Source: Marsupella aquatica (Eukaryota > Marchantiophyta). Taken from it: a DNA stretch of 64,000 nucleotides. Position 1 is the first letter of the stretch; every line of letters begins with the position of its first letter. Positions 10,973 through 24,195 of this stretch are shown one piece after another. The DNA lies in the NCBI GenBank assembly GCA_973895155.1, contig OZ316892.1, forward strand, positions 7,068,001 to 7,132,000, written 5' to 3'. The position numbers and the translations under genes were made by a program. Below the pieces are notes generated by a model. That model was not told where the DNA came from. It ran no database searches and saw nothing but the letters and a program-made list of their open reading frames with translations.

Positions 10973-13900
10973 TATGGCGCACAAGCAAAAATAGTCCTGA
11001 ATTGATTATCTGTCTGTGTGAATTTGTTATGCATTTACTTTCATGGCTCTTCTGGCCATTGTGAGGAAAGTGAATATGAAGTAAAGCGAGTGCCGTTTGA
11101 TTCTTGTGGGAAACTGTTGATCGGGTCTTTTGCGTGGGCAGGCAGAAAGTTTTGTCAGAGGAGACTGAAACCTTCGAAGATCAATTGAGCGGGAGGCAAA
11201 AATAGAGAGATAGAGTTAATTTCTGGAAATTAGATTCTTGAAGGGCAATTACCAAAAGAAGAAGTCATAAGCAAGAGTTAACCTGTTCTTAGTGTTCGAG
11301 GAGAATTGCAATTGTCGTAGGTGCATAGCAAATTTTGCTTTTTTGGAAGTGTTTTGGTAAATTTTTCTGTGTCATCATCTCAGTTCTACGTCTGTGACAC
11401 TGAATATGGCGTGGTGGATGTCGGAAGACTGCATATAGCAGTGTGGTGGATGAAACGAAGTATTGAGAACGATAAATGCTGTTTGTCACGCTATATCTGA
11501 TCTATTGAGGCACTCTGGAGGTCCCTCAGTTCTGGGTGAGGTCAGGCATATGAAACTTAGGTCTCATGGATTTTTTTTTTCATTTCATATGGATCGCCCT
11601 ATAGCCTCTCTTCTATCTTGCAATGGAATTGGGTCGCAAAGGAACGCATTAAATAAATGTGAATGTGAAAGTGCTACTTCTTTACAAAATAGTTAGGAGT
11701 CCGTTTGATTCACAATAGCCTAGCGAATAGCTTTGATCAGACATGTCATCGTGACATGGCCATGATTTAGACAAAGCCTAATTTTTATGAACGGAAATGA
11801 CACAAGATGGAGACTTGGGCCGAGTATTTTACGATGGTGAGTTCACATAATGCAAAAGATAAAGACCATAGTAGTGAGTTCACAACGAGTTCACAACAGA
11901 CTGCCGGTAAGTGGAAGTGAACTAGTGGAAAAAGGAGCAACCAAGCAGAAAATCTGAAGTCATCGAAGTTCCTAAAGAAAAAATGCAGGTTAAAGGAGGG
12001 CTAGTCAAAACAAGTCCAGGTGGTTGGTTTACTCATCAGTTTCATTGATCAACAAAATATCTCCCCCTTGCAGGAGACAGACATGATTGTTGAATTCCAT
12101 AGATAAGGCGGCGGGGTTGCAAATCAGCAGGGGCTAGCTAGTCATTGAACTGGAGGAAAGAAGACCAATGGGAGGTTCTATGGCCAGTGCTAATAACCAT
12201 AAGCTTGAATTCCCATTCTTTGAATATTAATAGAATTATCATACACGAACATCATTTTGATATGAATAACATCTTATCCCTTCTTTCCATCCACATAAAT
12301 ATTGGTGGGGCCCTAGAGTCATGGTCTAGAGGTTTCACTCTCAAAACCTAGACCCCAACTCTAGCTTCTCATTGTGATTAGTTATGCGGATTTGCAGTGT
12401 AACAATTGTCCAGAGGTTTTTCTTCCTTGGTCACAAGACAACTATTTAAATTTGATCCACTTTTTTGTCCTCATTGTTGTCTTTTTGACGGCAGGTGTCT
12501 GTTGCACTACAGAGTGTACATGCATTCTTTGTAGGGCCAAAGTGATTGGGTTTAGGGTCTCTAGAAACATTCCTCTATACTACCCTCTTATGCGCTTTAC
12601 CCTAGAGTTTAACCAGGCTTGGTTTACTCTAGAGTTTAAACCAGGATTTTTAGTTTGTTGCTTAGTAGCATTTTTGTTCTCTTTGACATAGGTGACTCTT
12701 GGGCTTACTTGGCTCTTTTGTCTTCCTGACATTTTCCCGATGTTTCTCCCCTCTAATTGGGTCTCTTGCTTTTGGGATCCTGTCTCACAGTTTGACACTT
12801 TTAGTTTGGCACTTTTAGTTCAAATAGTTAACTTGGTTATCAAAATTAAATCAGGAGAACCAATTCGAATCCTCATTGACAATCATCCTTCAGTAAGCTA
12901 TTTGCCAACAAAAATTTGCAAGGACTTTGATTCACCTTTATTACTAAGGAGGAATCGGGAGGAAGGGACGATGCTTGGGAGCGGCAAAGAAACTCAAGCC
13001 AAAACTGAGAACCTCAAGTCCTCATATTGGCACTCAGATGTAATAAGCTGAGAATGAGAAACCTCAAGTCCTCATATTGGCACTGAGATTTAATAGCCAA
13101 AAATGAGAAACCTCGAGTCCTCATATTGGCACTGAGATTTAATAGCCCAAAATCTTCAACTTGATCTTTACCAACAAGTTAGTGTAAGAGGTCCATAAGG
13201 GGATGGCAAACTTGCCACACATGCAATGTACCTTCCCCCCTTGCTGTGTGCCAGTACAGTATTCAAGTTCCAACTGATTTCACAGTTTAGATCACACAAG
13301 ATATTTGTTTACTTTCTTCCTTAAGTTTTATTATTTTCAGTGGTTTTTTGTGGGATGCGTGAGATCTCCGTGAGATCTACAATTTGAGCCCTATATTGCC
13401 CACATCTGTGGACGGGCAAGATCACTGCTGCATCAATCAAATGAGGATTGGGGATAGAGAGTCACAATGCAAACGGAAAGAAATGAGCACTTTGGGTAAC
13501 CCGGAGTTGAAATATGGCAAGGTTTGGTTAAAAGGGAGAACACAAGGGGAAAACCCCAGCAAGGGCAATGAGCCAAAAAGCCCTAGAGCCACCACAACAG
13601 CAAAAGAACTAAAGCCCTATTTGCCTGACCTTGCATCAGTTCAAATTGTCAGCTGACCATAGGTCCAGCTTCTCATTAAATGCATGGTGTTGCCAACAAC
13701 TCCAATGTGAAACCCAAGGGAGTCTCCACCATTCTGAGTTTCAATGTGGTCAAATTGCAGCCTACACGGTCTTACAAGTACATGTGAACTACGAGTGATT
13801 GCTGTTGCGGCCATGTGTTTGTGAGTTGCACAAAAGTGATGAGTTGAGGCAAAGTAGTGCACATGAGGCAATGAAGTGTTGTTGTTCCAGCCGTGCAATC

Positions 13901-16900
13901 ATGTTTTGGTTGTAGAAGTGTCATGAATTTGGTTGGGCGGTTGTTGTTACAGAATTGTTGTCATTCCGGTTAATGTTGTTCTGTCAAAAATGATGTTATT
14001 GGAGAAGGCAAAGGAAAGTGAGGGCAGGGGGAGCATGAGACTTTTTGGGTTTGTCAGAAACAGACTATCCTCCAGAATTGGTAATCTCAGTAATTATAGT
14101 GGTTGATGATTTTCTAGATGAATTTTCTAGCTGGCTAGACTTTCACCCATGAACTTGCTTTGGAATGTTACGCTTGGTCTTCTCTCTTCCACACCCGGGT
14201 TTCCACATTGTGGTGTAAGTGTACGCTGCCTGGGATTTCATCGAGAAATATAGCTTCGGAGTGGTGCTACTTCAAAGGGAGTGGTGTTCACCACACGTAG
14301 CTCCTTGTCACTCTTGCCTTCTTCCCAGCTGAATCTTTACTCCAATATCGCTATTTCCCTGCCATGACAACGTCATTCGTTTGCCTCTCTCTGACCGCTT
14401 TAAGCTATGGAGCACTGACTGCATCGATTTCAGAGCCTGTTTCTTCCCACCAAACCGTCTCCCCCTAACCATTCCCGAGCTAATGAGGGCTCCACCAAGA
14501 CTTCAAATCCTTCCGACCGCAGGAAAGGGAATGTCAGGGACACAGGAAAAAATACTAGGTCGCAAGGGAAATGCAGGAGTTTGCTTCCTTTCAGTGGTAT
14601 TCAGTATCAATCTATGAAAGCTTCCGTCATTAAAACCTAGGTTGCATTGAAGATTGAATTGTCTTTGAGTTGACTGCTCAATTCTCCCATGTGGTTTTGT
14701 TATGCTCAAATTGTTTCGTGAATTGACGTTTGACTACAGAGACAATCTTCTGTTGACCAGTGAAATGTATTGATACATTGATCCTTGGCATCAGTTCAGT
14801 CATGGTTGTATCTATTCGAACACTGTGCTTCAATTTCGTGGATAGCAGATTAGAACATTGCACATGAAATATAGAAGCAACTTGCATTCTCTGCGAACTT
14901 GCATTCTTCTTCACCTGCACCATATCTGCCCTTCTTATTGAAGATTTTGTGATTGTTTACTCCTACATCAAATTTAACTGAAGCAGGGCCTCTTGTCATC
15001 CGGCCCTGCCGCAACTAAGTATGGCTTTGCTAGGTGCCCTTTATTTCCAGGGTGTGGGCTGGGTCAATCGCCAATTGACTGAAGGTAATGGCTGGCCATT
15101 TGCCAAAAGCTGTATCACAAGTTCTGGGCGAGGCTGTACGTATGCCGCCTACTCGGGTCACGTGGGTCGCCTGTTCACAGTTCCCTGATGATCCCCCCCC
15201 CAGAAACGCTGGTCATGAGATCGGGGGCAAGGAAGTACCAGTGATTCAGTAGAAGAGAAGAGAAGAGATTGTGGGCACTAGAACTAGAATTGTTTTCTCT
15301 GACGTCGACGAAAAGAACTTTGTGACTTTTGACATTTCTGGCAAGATCTGTAGGCCAATGTGAGATCTTCAAAAAGTGTGGTTGAATTTTACTTAAGGTA
15401 CTTTCTATGCTCGAGTCAGATTCCAGGTCATTCCGATGTCATATGGAGTACTTCGCTTTCCCAACTCTATTTCCGCAGTGCTGACAAGGCAAGTGAAGCT
15501 GAGGAATTCTTCCCTCAGCTCACATCAATAATCAATTGTTGCCCTCAGACGCACATCTAAGCCGAGGGTGAGGAATCATTTGCTCATACGTGAGTGGCTG
15601 GCTAAGGTGGTTTGACGTGGGGCCCCTTGCCAAAATGTGCTTGGACCGCTGGAAAGGCTAAGAATAGGTGGACAGGGCTAGCTCGGTCAGATTTGCCCAA
15701 CCCACCCCGATTACTGTAGAACAAGATGATGCTTGGGAATCTTGAATGGCAAATGCGTGGGAACAGGTACCGTCTCCAACCAGTTTGTCGAAGCAGGCGA
15801 ACCCAAGAAATTGCACTCTGCTTGCATCTTCAATACTGACGTTTAAATACAGCAAGGTTGCATCAAATCGTGACCAATGACCTGCAGAGTACACGACAGT
15901 TATAAATTTCTTCTTGCAAAATGCAAATGAGCACACGTCTTGCAGGCGTCGGATTGCAAAGGATCGACTCAATTAGTAGAGGCTACAATTTTAGTACAAT
16001 AATGTACTTCTCGCCTAAAAGAGCCTTCGAAATTTTCGATTTTCCAGATCCCCGTCGGATTAAATTTCAATAATCGTGGCACGAGTGGTGGAAGTTGCTG
16101 CTACACATTCCCAGGTGAAATCAAAGGTTGTGCCAGTAATGCAAACTTTTGTGACACCGGTGAGAGGTCAGAATTAATGCAACCCGGTGTTCAATTTTCT
16201 AACTGAATGCTTGGTCTGTGCGGCTCATCATCATCTGCCAGTTCTAAGTCAGGAAAGAATAGCATAACGATGATGTCCTCCGGGTCGACCAACGGAGAAC
16301 TTATAACCAGAAGACTCAGACGAAGATGGGCAGATTTTTGGAAGCACTTAGAACGCGAAAGAGTAAGGTTTATTTTAAGGAGTGCACACCTGTAAGAAAC
16401 CAATCACCTCCACGGCGAGGTCAGGAGGATGTAGTGATAGAGAATCAAGGATTTGTCTAACACCCCAGCCCCACTCCTCGAGGACAACCCCCTAGGGAAT
16501 ACTGCCCACTTAACCCTTTCACTCCCCCTTTTACCCAGGTGAGAAACGATGTTGCTTAACATAATACATGACAGTTGTCGGTTGGCTGAGATGTTACCCT
16601 GTGATGTAAAAATAATGGTACCAACGTACCTATCTTCAGGTTCCTACTCTACAAAACGTTCAGGTCCAACTTCGATACATCCTAACTTCCCGACTCCCTC
16701 TTAACGGCAGCCACACAACAACGCAAGCTGCTTGCTGCAATTCAGATCTTTCAGTAATGTTTAGAAAGATGTTAGGAGGAATACATAAAGTACATTGTTC
16801 AGCTCCAATGTGAACGACCGAGCTCAAGTTCTAATCTCTCGACTGCCACCTGTGTCAAAGGACGACGAAGAATCTTTTCTCAAGAGCTGATTGAAAGTGC

Positions 16901-17095
16901 AATACAGCCCCGTTGGAAGTACAGTCACTCCTTCTGGTGGCTCAGCTCATCCTTAATACAGCCAGATGGAATACTGTCTTGACATACTTGAAGGGAGTCC
17001 CACGCGTACGTGAACTTCATGTAAGACAAGTTGAGAGCTCAAAACCTCCTCTGGCTTCGACAGAATTGTTTCCACTTCTGGATGTTGGCCCACAT
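10973..17095. other. Intergenic region without a supported gene
   Basis: Long stretch between two genes. At 12300-12370 a fragment resembles the hairpin tip of the dispersed repeat. At 12692-13051 an open frame contains GEPIRILIDNHPSVSYL, weakly like a retropepsin segment of an LTR element, but the catalytic D-S/T-G is not intact. Near 15000-15200 and 16090-16400 there are exon-like pieces with fitting splice sites (for example an open piece from an ATG at 16207 to a GTAAGG donor) that I cannot join or identify. A gene broken into small exons could still be hidden between 14300 and 16500. Confidence 0.45.
12999..13157. repeat. 50-bp tandem repeat, 3 copies
   Basis: The segment cctcaagtcctcatattggc begins at 13011, 13061 and 13111 (the last with one change), an exact 50-bp period. 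The copies differ at a few positions near the end of the unit (cactcagatgtaataag versus cactgagatttaatagc). Confidence 0.9.
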
Positions 17096-19357
17096 TTACT
17101 GTTTCGCCTGAAAAATTTCCAGGCCAGAGGACTTGAAAAGTTAACAATGATAAAGACGCGAAAAATTTCCCGAGCCAGAGCAACACAATTGTCAGGCATA
17201 AAACAAAGATGACGACTAGACCTTCACCGGAATAATGTATGCATTTTCGCCTTCTCCAAAAATAAACACATGCACGAGAAATTCAAAATGAAATGAATCC
17301 GAACCAGCGTACTTCACGAGGCAACAATTGATTACCTGGGAGTACAAAAACGTTCCGAATATGGCAATGAATGCACCAACACCGTTAATCGGTCGTACTT
17401 GCGTGTGGAAGATGATAATGGACGAAACAATGACACTAACTCTCTTCATTGTGTTACCAATACTGAATGTCAACGGCGAGATTTCGTTCAATGACATGTA
17501 GGACACCTGATTGTACAGGTGATAAAATATACTCTGGGCAGCCACCCACCTGTAGCGAGATAAACATGATAAGTTAATACACGGCAGCTTACAAAAAGAG
17601 CAAAATTGTTCTTGCAGAGGTATCACGTGTAATTGAAAAGTCCGTTGCCTTAAACCCAACACCGATAAGTGTCCTAGAATTCAAAGATTAAACAGACTTC
17701 AGTGTTTGACACGGCACTTACCATGCAAATTGTGGCCCAATAGCATTAACAGCGTGCGACCAACCAGCAGTCCAGGCCTTTGGACCCTCGACAACCAACG
17801 CAAAAGGAGTAAGGAAAGCTAGAGACAGGAACGAGAGGCAAGCATAGTAGTTCATGCCTCCAACGGACTTGCCAACCATTCCCTTCTTCGAGAAAATATT
17901 TCGGAAGACGAACGCAAAGTTTGAAACCATTGCACCAACAAATCCTGCAAGCCACAGAATCAGACATATAATACAGCCAAACTAGTTTTTTAGATCGAAC
18001 TCGACTGAGCATGGTGAATGCAACCCTCTGTGACGTCCAGTCCTTACTGGAAAACGGCCTAATATTTCCGAGCAATATCAGATCTAAAGTGCACCACCTA
18101 AAACAATGCAAGGATTCTACTGGTAAGAGTTCTGAAACCTCCGCCTCTCTCACATCCCACATCGCACACTTCAGGCTTCTGGAGATTCCGATTCACCAAT
18201 TTATTATTTTCAAGAGGCAGCATCGTACTTCTAAGTGTCCATATCGACAATGCGATGGAAATGCCAAAAAGGTTGCTCACAGGACTTTGGTTCCACATAC
18301 CGACAGTGTTAAAGTTGAGTTCCGTTGCTGCAGCCAAGGCACAGCCTCCAATGATAGGCAAGAGAGAGAAATAAACGGATGCAGAGTAGTGTTGTCCCAT
18401 AAGAAACCTCTGAACAAGCACACTGAAAGCGGGCTCTGCACTCTTGATGATGTGGGTGAATGACACTGCTACCTTGGACATGCTAATAGTGGCCGCGACG
18501 TGTCCAATCGTATGAGCAAGAGCAACCTGAAGCCCACCGAACGGATGTTATAAAACATCAAGGCCACTTGAAAACTGACTGTACAAATTGCCAAAACAAC
18601 AGAGAATGACCCTGTCAGCTGAACTACAAAGGAAACATACTGCAGCCATTTGAATCACAACTCTTGAGGTCTATGCCGTTGCCATTCATCACTAGTTTTG
18701 AAGTTATGTAGGAGGTGTTAAATTGCAAGTCTCCAACCAGACGAGAAGAAAAAAATGGCCAGTTCACTAGAACGGACGTACCGGTGCAAGAGCTTTCCAG
18801 AAATCAGCATCAACATCAGGCTTTTCTGCTAAGCCTGTGAGCCACGAGAGCGACATGATGAGTACCCCAGCCGCCAATGAGAGTGTAGACGTGAGCCACG
18901 GGTATGGGAAGACGTTCAACACCTTCTTGTTGTAGATATTGAAGACCACATTCAGAGTCCACCAGGTAACGAAGTAGATCCCAATTTTCAACCTGGGAGC
19001 CTTTTTTACAGGTTCTACAACATTGCCCACGCCCTCTGCTGGAGGCTCAACGTCCCCGGCTCCAGCACCAGCTTCATAGGCTTTCGCTTCCACACTCAAT
19101 TCCTTCGAGAATGTCTGATGGGTTCGCTTGTGCACGAGACCCAAAGATTGGCCCGACAAATAGGATGCCTGTGACAGACTGGTGAGTCGCAGTGGCTCCA
19201 CCAATCTTGATGTCAGCTGCACTGAACCCGATCGTCGAACCCCGGCGGCTGGCTTGTGAATAGCCAAGGGACTCACCAGACCCTTCAGACTTCGGGTGCG
19301 ACCAGTATCCAGAGCCGGAATTCCGGCTATCCCACACTGTAACGTCATCATTCCCAT
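17096..19357 (-). CDS. GPT: Plastid glucose-6-phosphate/phosphate translocator
   Basis: Five exons on the minus strand: 19357-18782, 18526-18301, 17944-17722, 17549-17336 and a 12-nt final exon 17107-17096. They join to 416 residues. Residues 1-110 are rich in Ser, Thr, Arg and Ala with few acidic residues before residue 88, as in a plastid transit peptide. The membrane part starts with LKIGIYFVTWWTLNVVFNIY and contains NVFPYPWLTSTLSL, HVAATVSMSKVAVSFTHIIK-like sequence, FVFRNIFSKKGM, LYNQVSYMSLNEISPLTFS and IIIFHTQVRPING. These match the GPT branch of the triose-phosphate translocator family better than TPT or PPT. It exchanges glucose 6-phosphate for phosphate across the inner plastid envelope, feeding starch and the oxidative pentose-phosphate pathway. 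The last exon encodes AKQ-stop after a clean acceptor (tttttcag). A good acceptor just before the ATG suggests a 5' leader intron. Confidence 0.93.
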
Positions 19358-20880
19358 CACCTGTACAGGAACCGATTTACGTCAACATGTTAGAACTTCC
19401 CTCCAAATGGAAACCCAAAGAAACAGAATGCAGCAGACTACTCCGACAGAAAAGAGCAATGGGCAGAACAGGGGTGAGAGGGATCTCCACATCTTTAACG
19501 TAGATCAGGAAGGAAAGAATGCTTCGCAAATTCCCCACAAAAGTAAAGATCTGTGACTTAATTGAAACTCTCCCAACCCGGATGCCTTGCAACATATCCA
19601 GCTGAGAGAGTAGATGAACCACAACCGGTAGCCCCAGAGCACAAGTTGATTATTCATACAACAGCCTCAAGTTGAATAACAATGGTCTAAACGCACCGTT
19701 TGCCAAAGAGAGTCCAATTTATTAGAAGAGGAAGAGGATCAGATGGACCACAACTGCCGATCTGGTGCAATTATGAGCGTGACAAATGAACGAATGTATC
19801 TGTCTGCCACAAATCTCCTAAGGAAATGAAGAGAGAAGATGGACAAAGAGAAATTCCTCGAGTGGAATAGCTTTGGACACGGTCAAGTCGCGTGAGCACA
19901 TGCGTGGACAATCTCGTTAAAGCGGTTCCATACATAAACAACAGAGCGCACCACTTTCGACGAGGAAGGATCTACGCATCGGAAATAGAAGACGAACTAT
20001 CCACAACTCTTGTCCTACGACAGGAAAAACCAAGAACTGTTCCAACCCTATCAGCAGTAACGAGCAAACCACGTGCGTCAGCTACCTCAGTGATGCATGC
20101 ATACTGATTGCTCCTACACCAAAGAGGTCATCTACTAAGCGCTCGATCGAAGCCTATGCCACCAATCGCAATAGTGAACAAAAGGACTGAACTCAGCCTA
20201 CAAATTGAAGGAACCCGCAGCAGATTGTTCAAGTGTACGGAGCTCGGGGAGCTCCAATTTCTACCAAGCAGGCCTACTAACAGAGGCGAAATGCCGATCT
20301 AACATAACAAATGAATCGATCGTCCCTTGTAGAATGCTTGGACAGTAATGAGAACCGACAAGTGCAAGAAATCCGTCTGGTGCACTACACAAGCGATTGG
20401 AAAGAAGCGGATAAGAGCACTGACAGGTCGGCGCAAAATTTTCAAAACGCTCAAGAGGCTGAATCCGAATGGCGACCTTTTCGTGATATGCGAGATTCAA
20501 TCCCAAGACCCGATTACAAGCTCGCTCAATAAGCAATCGACAGAACTACCAATAACTCCAGTCCCTACCCTGCTCTCACCACAAGGTGCCTCAATCGACT
20601 TACAACGACGGAGAAAGAGAGAACAGAAGTCCAATTGGCCCGCAACGTGAACAACTCGACGCCAAGCCCGCAATCGAGTCAGCTTCCGCGCAACAGATAT
20701 GAACCTGGCCCGATACAATCAATCGAAAGACAAATGCGACTCTATCCAGAAGTGCATTTGAGCTTAAAAAAAACACCCCGACGCCCTCCACTCAATGAGA
20801 GCGACCGAAAGCAAACTCACCGCTAGCAGAGACGAGACGTGCCTCCTCCAACACGACCTCCTCCAACGACTCAACCGACA

Positions 20881-20908
20881 ATCAATCAATCAATCAATCA
20901 ATCAATCG
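20881..20908. repeat. (ATCA)n microsatellite
   Basis: Seven perfect tetranucleotide units in the presumed 5' leader or promoter of the GPT gene. Confidence 0.85.
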
Positions 20909-21038
20909 ATGTCAATCGACCGATCGATCGAGCAGCGATGAACGAGAATGTCGAATGCAAACCTGAAGAGGCCGAGGAGAAGATTGTCGTGAAGACTAGA
21001 AGTGGGGTGGTGATGAAACGATCGATGAGAGGCGGAGG

Positions 21039-21066
21039 GAGCGAGCGAGCGAGCGAGCGAGCGAGC
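21039..21066. repeat. (GAGC)n microsatellite
   Basis: Seven perfect tetranucleotide units, read as GCTC on the GPT sense strand. Similar GAGC/GCTC runs occur in the leaders of SEC61 gamma and ARV1. Confidence 0.85.
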
Positions 21067-21479
21067 TGGCCAAAGCAAGCACGCACGCGATGGCCGCGCG
21101 TGGCAGAGAGTGCAGATTTTAAAGCTCGAGCTTCGGGCAATCGGGCCAGCAAGATCACACACACGAGAAGAAGACGAAGAACGAGCGGAACAAAATTAAA
21201 GACGCTCCGAAAAGATCGGAGACACAAAAACAAATCATCCGCAACATGAGAGAGCAGAGAAACTGGGAAAGGAGAAGGTGAACAGTGAACTCTTGATAAG
21301 TGCACACTCTTGGGAACTCTCTCGGGAAAACGGATCTGGCGTGCACTAAACCAGGTGTTGCATGCTTTAAATAATAAGGGCACATCGCGAAACAAGTGCT
21401 CTAATGGATAAGTGTGCTTCATCTAGGATTTCTTTGTTAAAATGTGAATGCGACCCATCTACCATTGAGTAGTCAGCCT

Positions 21480-21930
21480 GGTATCTCGGCCTTAAACTAC
21501 CACTGTCCATATAAAAGGAAGTGTCGAAGACTCCTCATTTTTTCACATTTCTCTCCTCTAGTGTGAGACTAGGGGGTCTCACTATACAGGGACCTCCCCA
21601 TCACCTGCAACATTTTTAGGCCTCGGACTCCCTAAAATGTAAAAAAAACAATTATTTTTTATCCCCTATAAAGTTAAAATATTTTTGAAATATTCTAAAA
21701 ATTGTATTAAAAAGACCCTAATGTTTTTATAGGTCTCAAAATTAAATTTGAAAAACTCTATTGTTTTTCTACAAAAATTCTTAAGTCTTTTCTTAGAACC
21801 AATAAAATGACTCTATCTTTCATCACACGTGATATGTCATTTTTGTGGAAGTGAAACCCCTTAGGTGTGAGACTTTGCTCCACAATTTCAGGAAAAGTAT
21901 ATTAAAAATGGTAAAACCTGGTGTCATGGA
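21480..21930 (+). repeat. Dispersed repeat carrying a MITE insertion
   Basis: With the MITE at 21569-21864 and one target copy removed, the flanks align with 26800-26925: accactg-ccata-aaa, aagact, ttttcacatt, ctctcctc, gagactttg, ccacaatttcaggaaaa and aaaatggt. The copy at 26800-26925 has no MITE, so it is a related empty site. Confidence 0.7.
21569..21864. mobile_element. hAT-like MITE, copy 1 (296 bp)
   Basis: The ends are ctagggggtctcac and gtgaaaccccttag, imperfect 14-bp terminal inverted repeats. The element is flanked on both sides by gtgtgaga (21561-21568 and 21865-21872), a perfect 8-bp target duplication, as expected for hAT-superfamily transposition. The interior is AT-rich, has no ORF, and aligns along its whole length with the copy at 33038-33327. 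Confidence 0.88.
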
Positions 21931-22469
21931 CAGTGTCGCTTTAATTCTGTGCCCACACTCCTTAAGTGCATTCTATAGTCTACTAAGAATGGCCATGCAT
22001 TTATCGGTAATGTGAATTTCAGGAGTTTATGTGTGTGCATACAAACACTTATCAAGGGTAGGCGCTTACAAAAGTTATCATTTAGCAAAATGATTTTAGC
22101 CCTGTGTGAGCTTAGAGAAAATGCTTAAAAAGCTCTTATCCGGTGCTAAAAAAAATGGAAAGAACAAGATGACATGCACTAATCAAAGGTAAGTGCTTAT
22201 GGAATGTGCGCTTAGCAAGAGTTCACTGTACTTACAGAACGGTACTATAGTAGTGCCATCCAGGTTCGAGAAAAAACTAGTAAATTATTACAATTCTAAT
22301 CATATTCTATTCTATATGAATCTTACTGTAAATTGAAAGCATGTCCCAACAATGTTCATGTAAGAATATTAAGTTATAATAAATAATGTACATACTATTA
22401 GCTAGATTACCCTTTCCTTGAATATAAATAGATATGAAGAAAAATAATCTTCTATAATATCATTTATGT

Positions 22470-22690
22470 GCTATTTCAGTTAATCTTTGCCTCATCTTTG
22501 TTTTTTGTCCACTCTCATTTCAGTTTTGTCTTTATTTGAAATCAATATCATTTTTGTACATCTTCATTTTTTATTGAGACTCATGATCATTTTTGTCTCT
22601 ATTAAGGGTAATGATCTAGAGGCTTCACTCTAGCACTAGGCCCTCAAGAGTAGACTTAGTTCACACTTTTATAATAAAATTGGCCCTGAG
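22470..22690 (-). repeat. Hairpin-tipped dispersed repeat, copy 2
   Basis: The reverse complement follows the same order as 30350-30560: the tip tctagagtgaagcctctaga, then gagactcattat-like, tacaaaaatgat, aaactgaaatgagagtggac and caaagatgagg. Beyond the tip the flank (agtctactcttgagggc) also matches the other copies. Confidence 0.6.
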
Positions 22691-23471
22691 ATGAACCATT
22701 AGTTTGTATTAGGGTTGACCTTGTGTTGCTCTGCATATGCAGGAGAGCAAATGGGAGGCGATATAAGCTTGATGGCCACCATTGAATCATTGGTAAATGT
22801 TAAGGGTAGTTGGTATCAGCGATGGCCACCACTGAACCATTGGTAAATGTTAAGCCCGGGATGTTAAGGGTAGTGTTTTCTATGGTGCGGTGAACAGACT
22901 ATCAATGCTCTGGCACAGACCAGAAACAGGAATACCACCAGGAGAGACAAACCATGATTGCACCCCCTTGCACATCTGAGAAATTATGACCGTGTAAATG
23001 TCTCAGACCCTATACTCACATTATGAAATATAAATTGAAGATGTGGTAATTGTTGATTTGCTCAGATGTTTGTGTAGTCAACTAGTGCCCTTAATGGGTT
23101 TGATGAGAAGCCCCCATGGGTTTCTGAAGTTGGGATGAACTTGGTGCATAACATCAAAAAATGCTTAGTTAGCAATCTTTACAAGTTTGACTGGCAGCTG
23201 ATCAGTTGGGTGTAAAGTGAGACAGCATGTTAAGGAGTCCATGGGGGTGGGTAAGCCAAACTTTGGTCCATAACCAAACTCCTCGATCCATCCGGGCTTA
23301 ATATTCCGTAATGTAAACATGCGCAAATATTATAAGTCATTTACTCTATTTTTAATTAAAATTTTAATTAATAATAGTAGATTGTAAGAATATTTCATGT
23401 ATCTCTATACATATTGACTTTTCAGTGTTACATTTGTTTCAAAACTAAGAAATCCAGAACTATATTTGCTA
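22691..23471. other. Intergenic, no gene seen
   Basis: Only a short direct duplication is visible: gatggccaccattgaatcattggtaaatgttaa-type sequence at 22771-22802 and again at 22822-22853. No coding or RNA gene found. Confidence 0.6.
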
Positions 23472-23863
23472 GAGCGTCTCAAGCTTGCTCTTTCCTGTTT
23501 TCCTTAGTTAGCCTCTGTGAGAACTTTACATCCGCCACCCTGAACAAAATTTAACTTTGGGGCAACTTAATCCAAAGGGTTTTTGGTTTGAGATATGTTT
23601 CAACACGGTCAAATAGATCGGCTTGAAGTTGACAATTCTTGAAGGGTGCCAATGCCAACCTGCCAGGACAATTTGTTTGTGTGGACGCAGGTGCCCACCA
23701 CCCAAGTTATTGAGGGTCCAGCTTTGCACTAACCACACATATTTGGTCGTGACCAGGCAGGAACATTTTCATCAAAAGAAACCTTTGAAATTATTATTTT
23801 TAATTTATAAAAATTAATTAATTTCTTTTTTTGAAAATGAGCTAGAAGTGATTTGAGACGCCG
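23472..23863. mobile_element. TA-flanked inverted-repeat element, 392 bp (tentative)
   Basis: The ends gagcgtctcaa and ttgagacgccg are inverted with two mismatches, and each is directly preceded or followed by TA. The terminal GCGTCTCAA is shared with the element at 44371-44921. TA targets fit Tc1/mariner-type elements. The inverted repeats are short, so chance is not excluded. Confidence 0.4.
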
Positions 23864-24165
23864 TACTAGAATTAATAATAAATAATAACTTAGACTATAG
23901 ATGACTCGAGAGAGGACCGAGCGAGACAAGGAAACTAACGGGCCGCAGCGGGGATAACCGGCTACCCCGGGCAAGTTCCTTTGCCACGTAGCGGGCTTCT
24001 GCACCGGGAAACCCGTCCCTCGACAGGGTCGTCATGACGTGGCGACCTGCGTTAGGGTCCGGAGTACCGAACCATCGCCACTTTGCACGCGTGTCCCTAA
24101 ACTCTTCCCGTGAGTTCCGTCCCTTACAGGCCTTCCCCGTTCGCGCATACTGGACCGAACTAGCA

Positions 24166-24195
24166 AATTATTACTACTGTACTGTAGTAATAATT
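24166..24195. other. Perfect 12-bp hairpin
   Basis: aattattactac and gtagtaataatt are exact reverse complements separated by six bases. No T-run follows it and no gene is close, so a role as a terminator is not supported. Confidence 0.7.

Larger units (their letters stand above)
19358..21420 (-). promoter_or_regulatory. Leader/intron and promoter region of the GPT gene
   Basis: The sequence directly before the ATG reads as an intron acceptor (gttcctgtacag then gtgATG), so the 5' leader is probably spliced and transcription starts further up, perhaps near 20900-21250 where GC-rich sequence and simple repeats occur. Long open frames on both strands there (for example a 174-codon frame at 20898-21422) are low-complexity products of these repeats. 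No TATA box or terminator can be assigned with confidence. Confidence 0.4.

Noticed and set aside
12692-13051. Possible retropepsin fragment (GEPIRILIDNHPSVSYL)
   Set aside because: The catalytic D-S/T-G triad is absent and no integrase or RT is nearby; it could be chance.
20898-21422. 174-codon open frame on the minus strand upstream of GPT
   Set aside because: It is built from simple repeats (GAGC, ATCA) and Arg/Ser/Leu-rich translation of a CT-rich leader. It overlaps the presumed 5' region of the GPT gene and has no domain.
24166-24195. Perfect hairpin as a transcription terminator
   Set aside because: No T-run, no adjacent gene, and such terminators are not expected in a plant nuclear genome.
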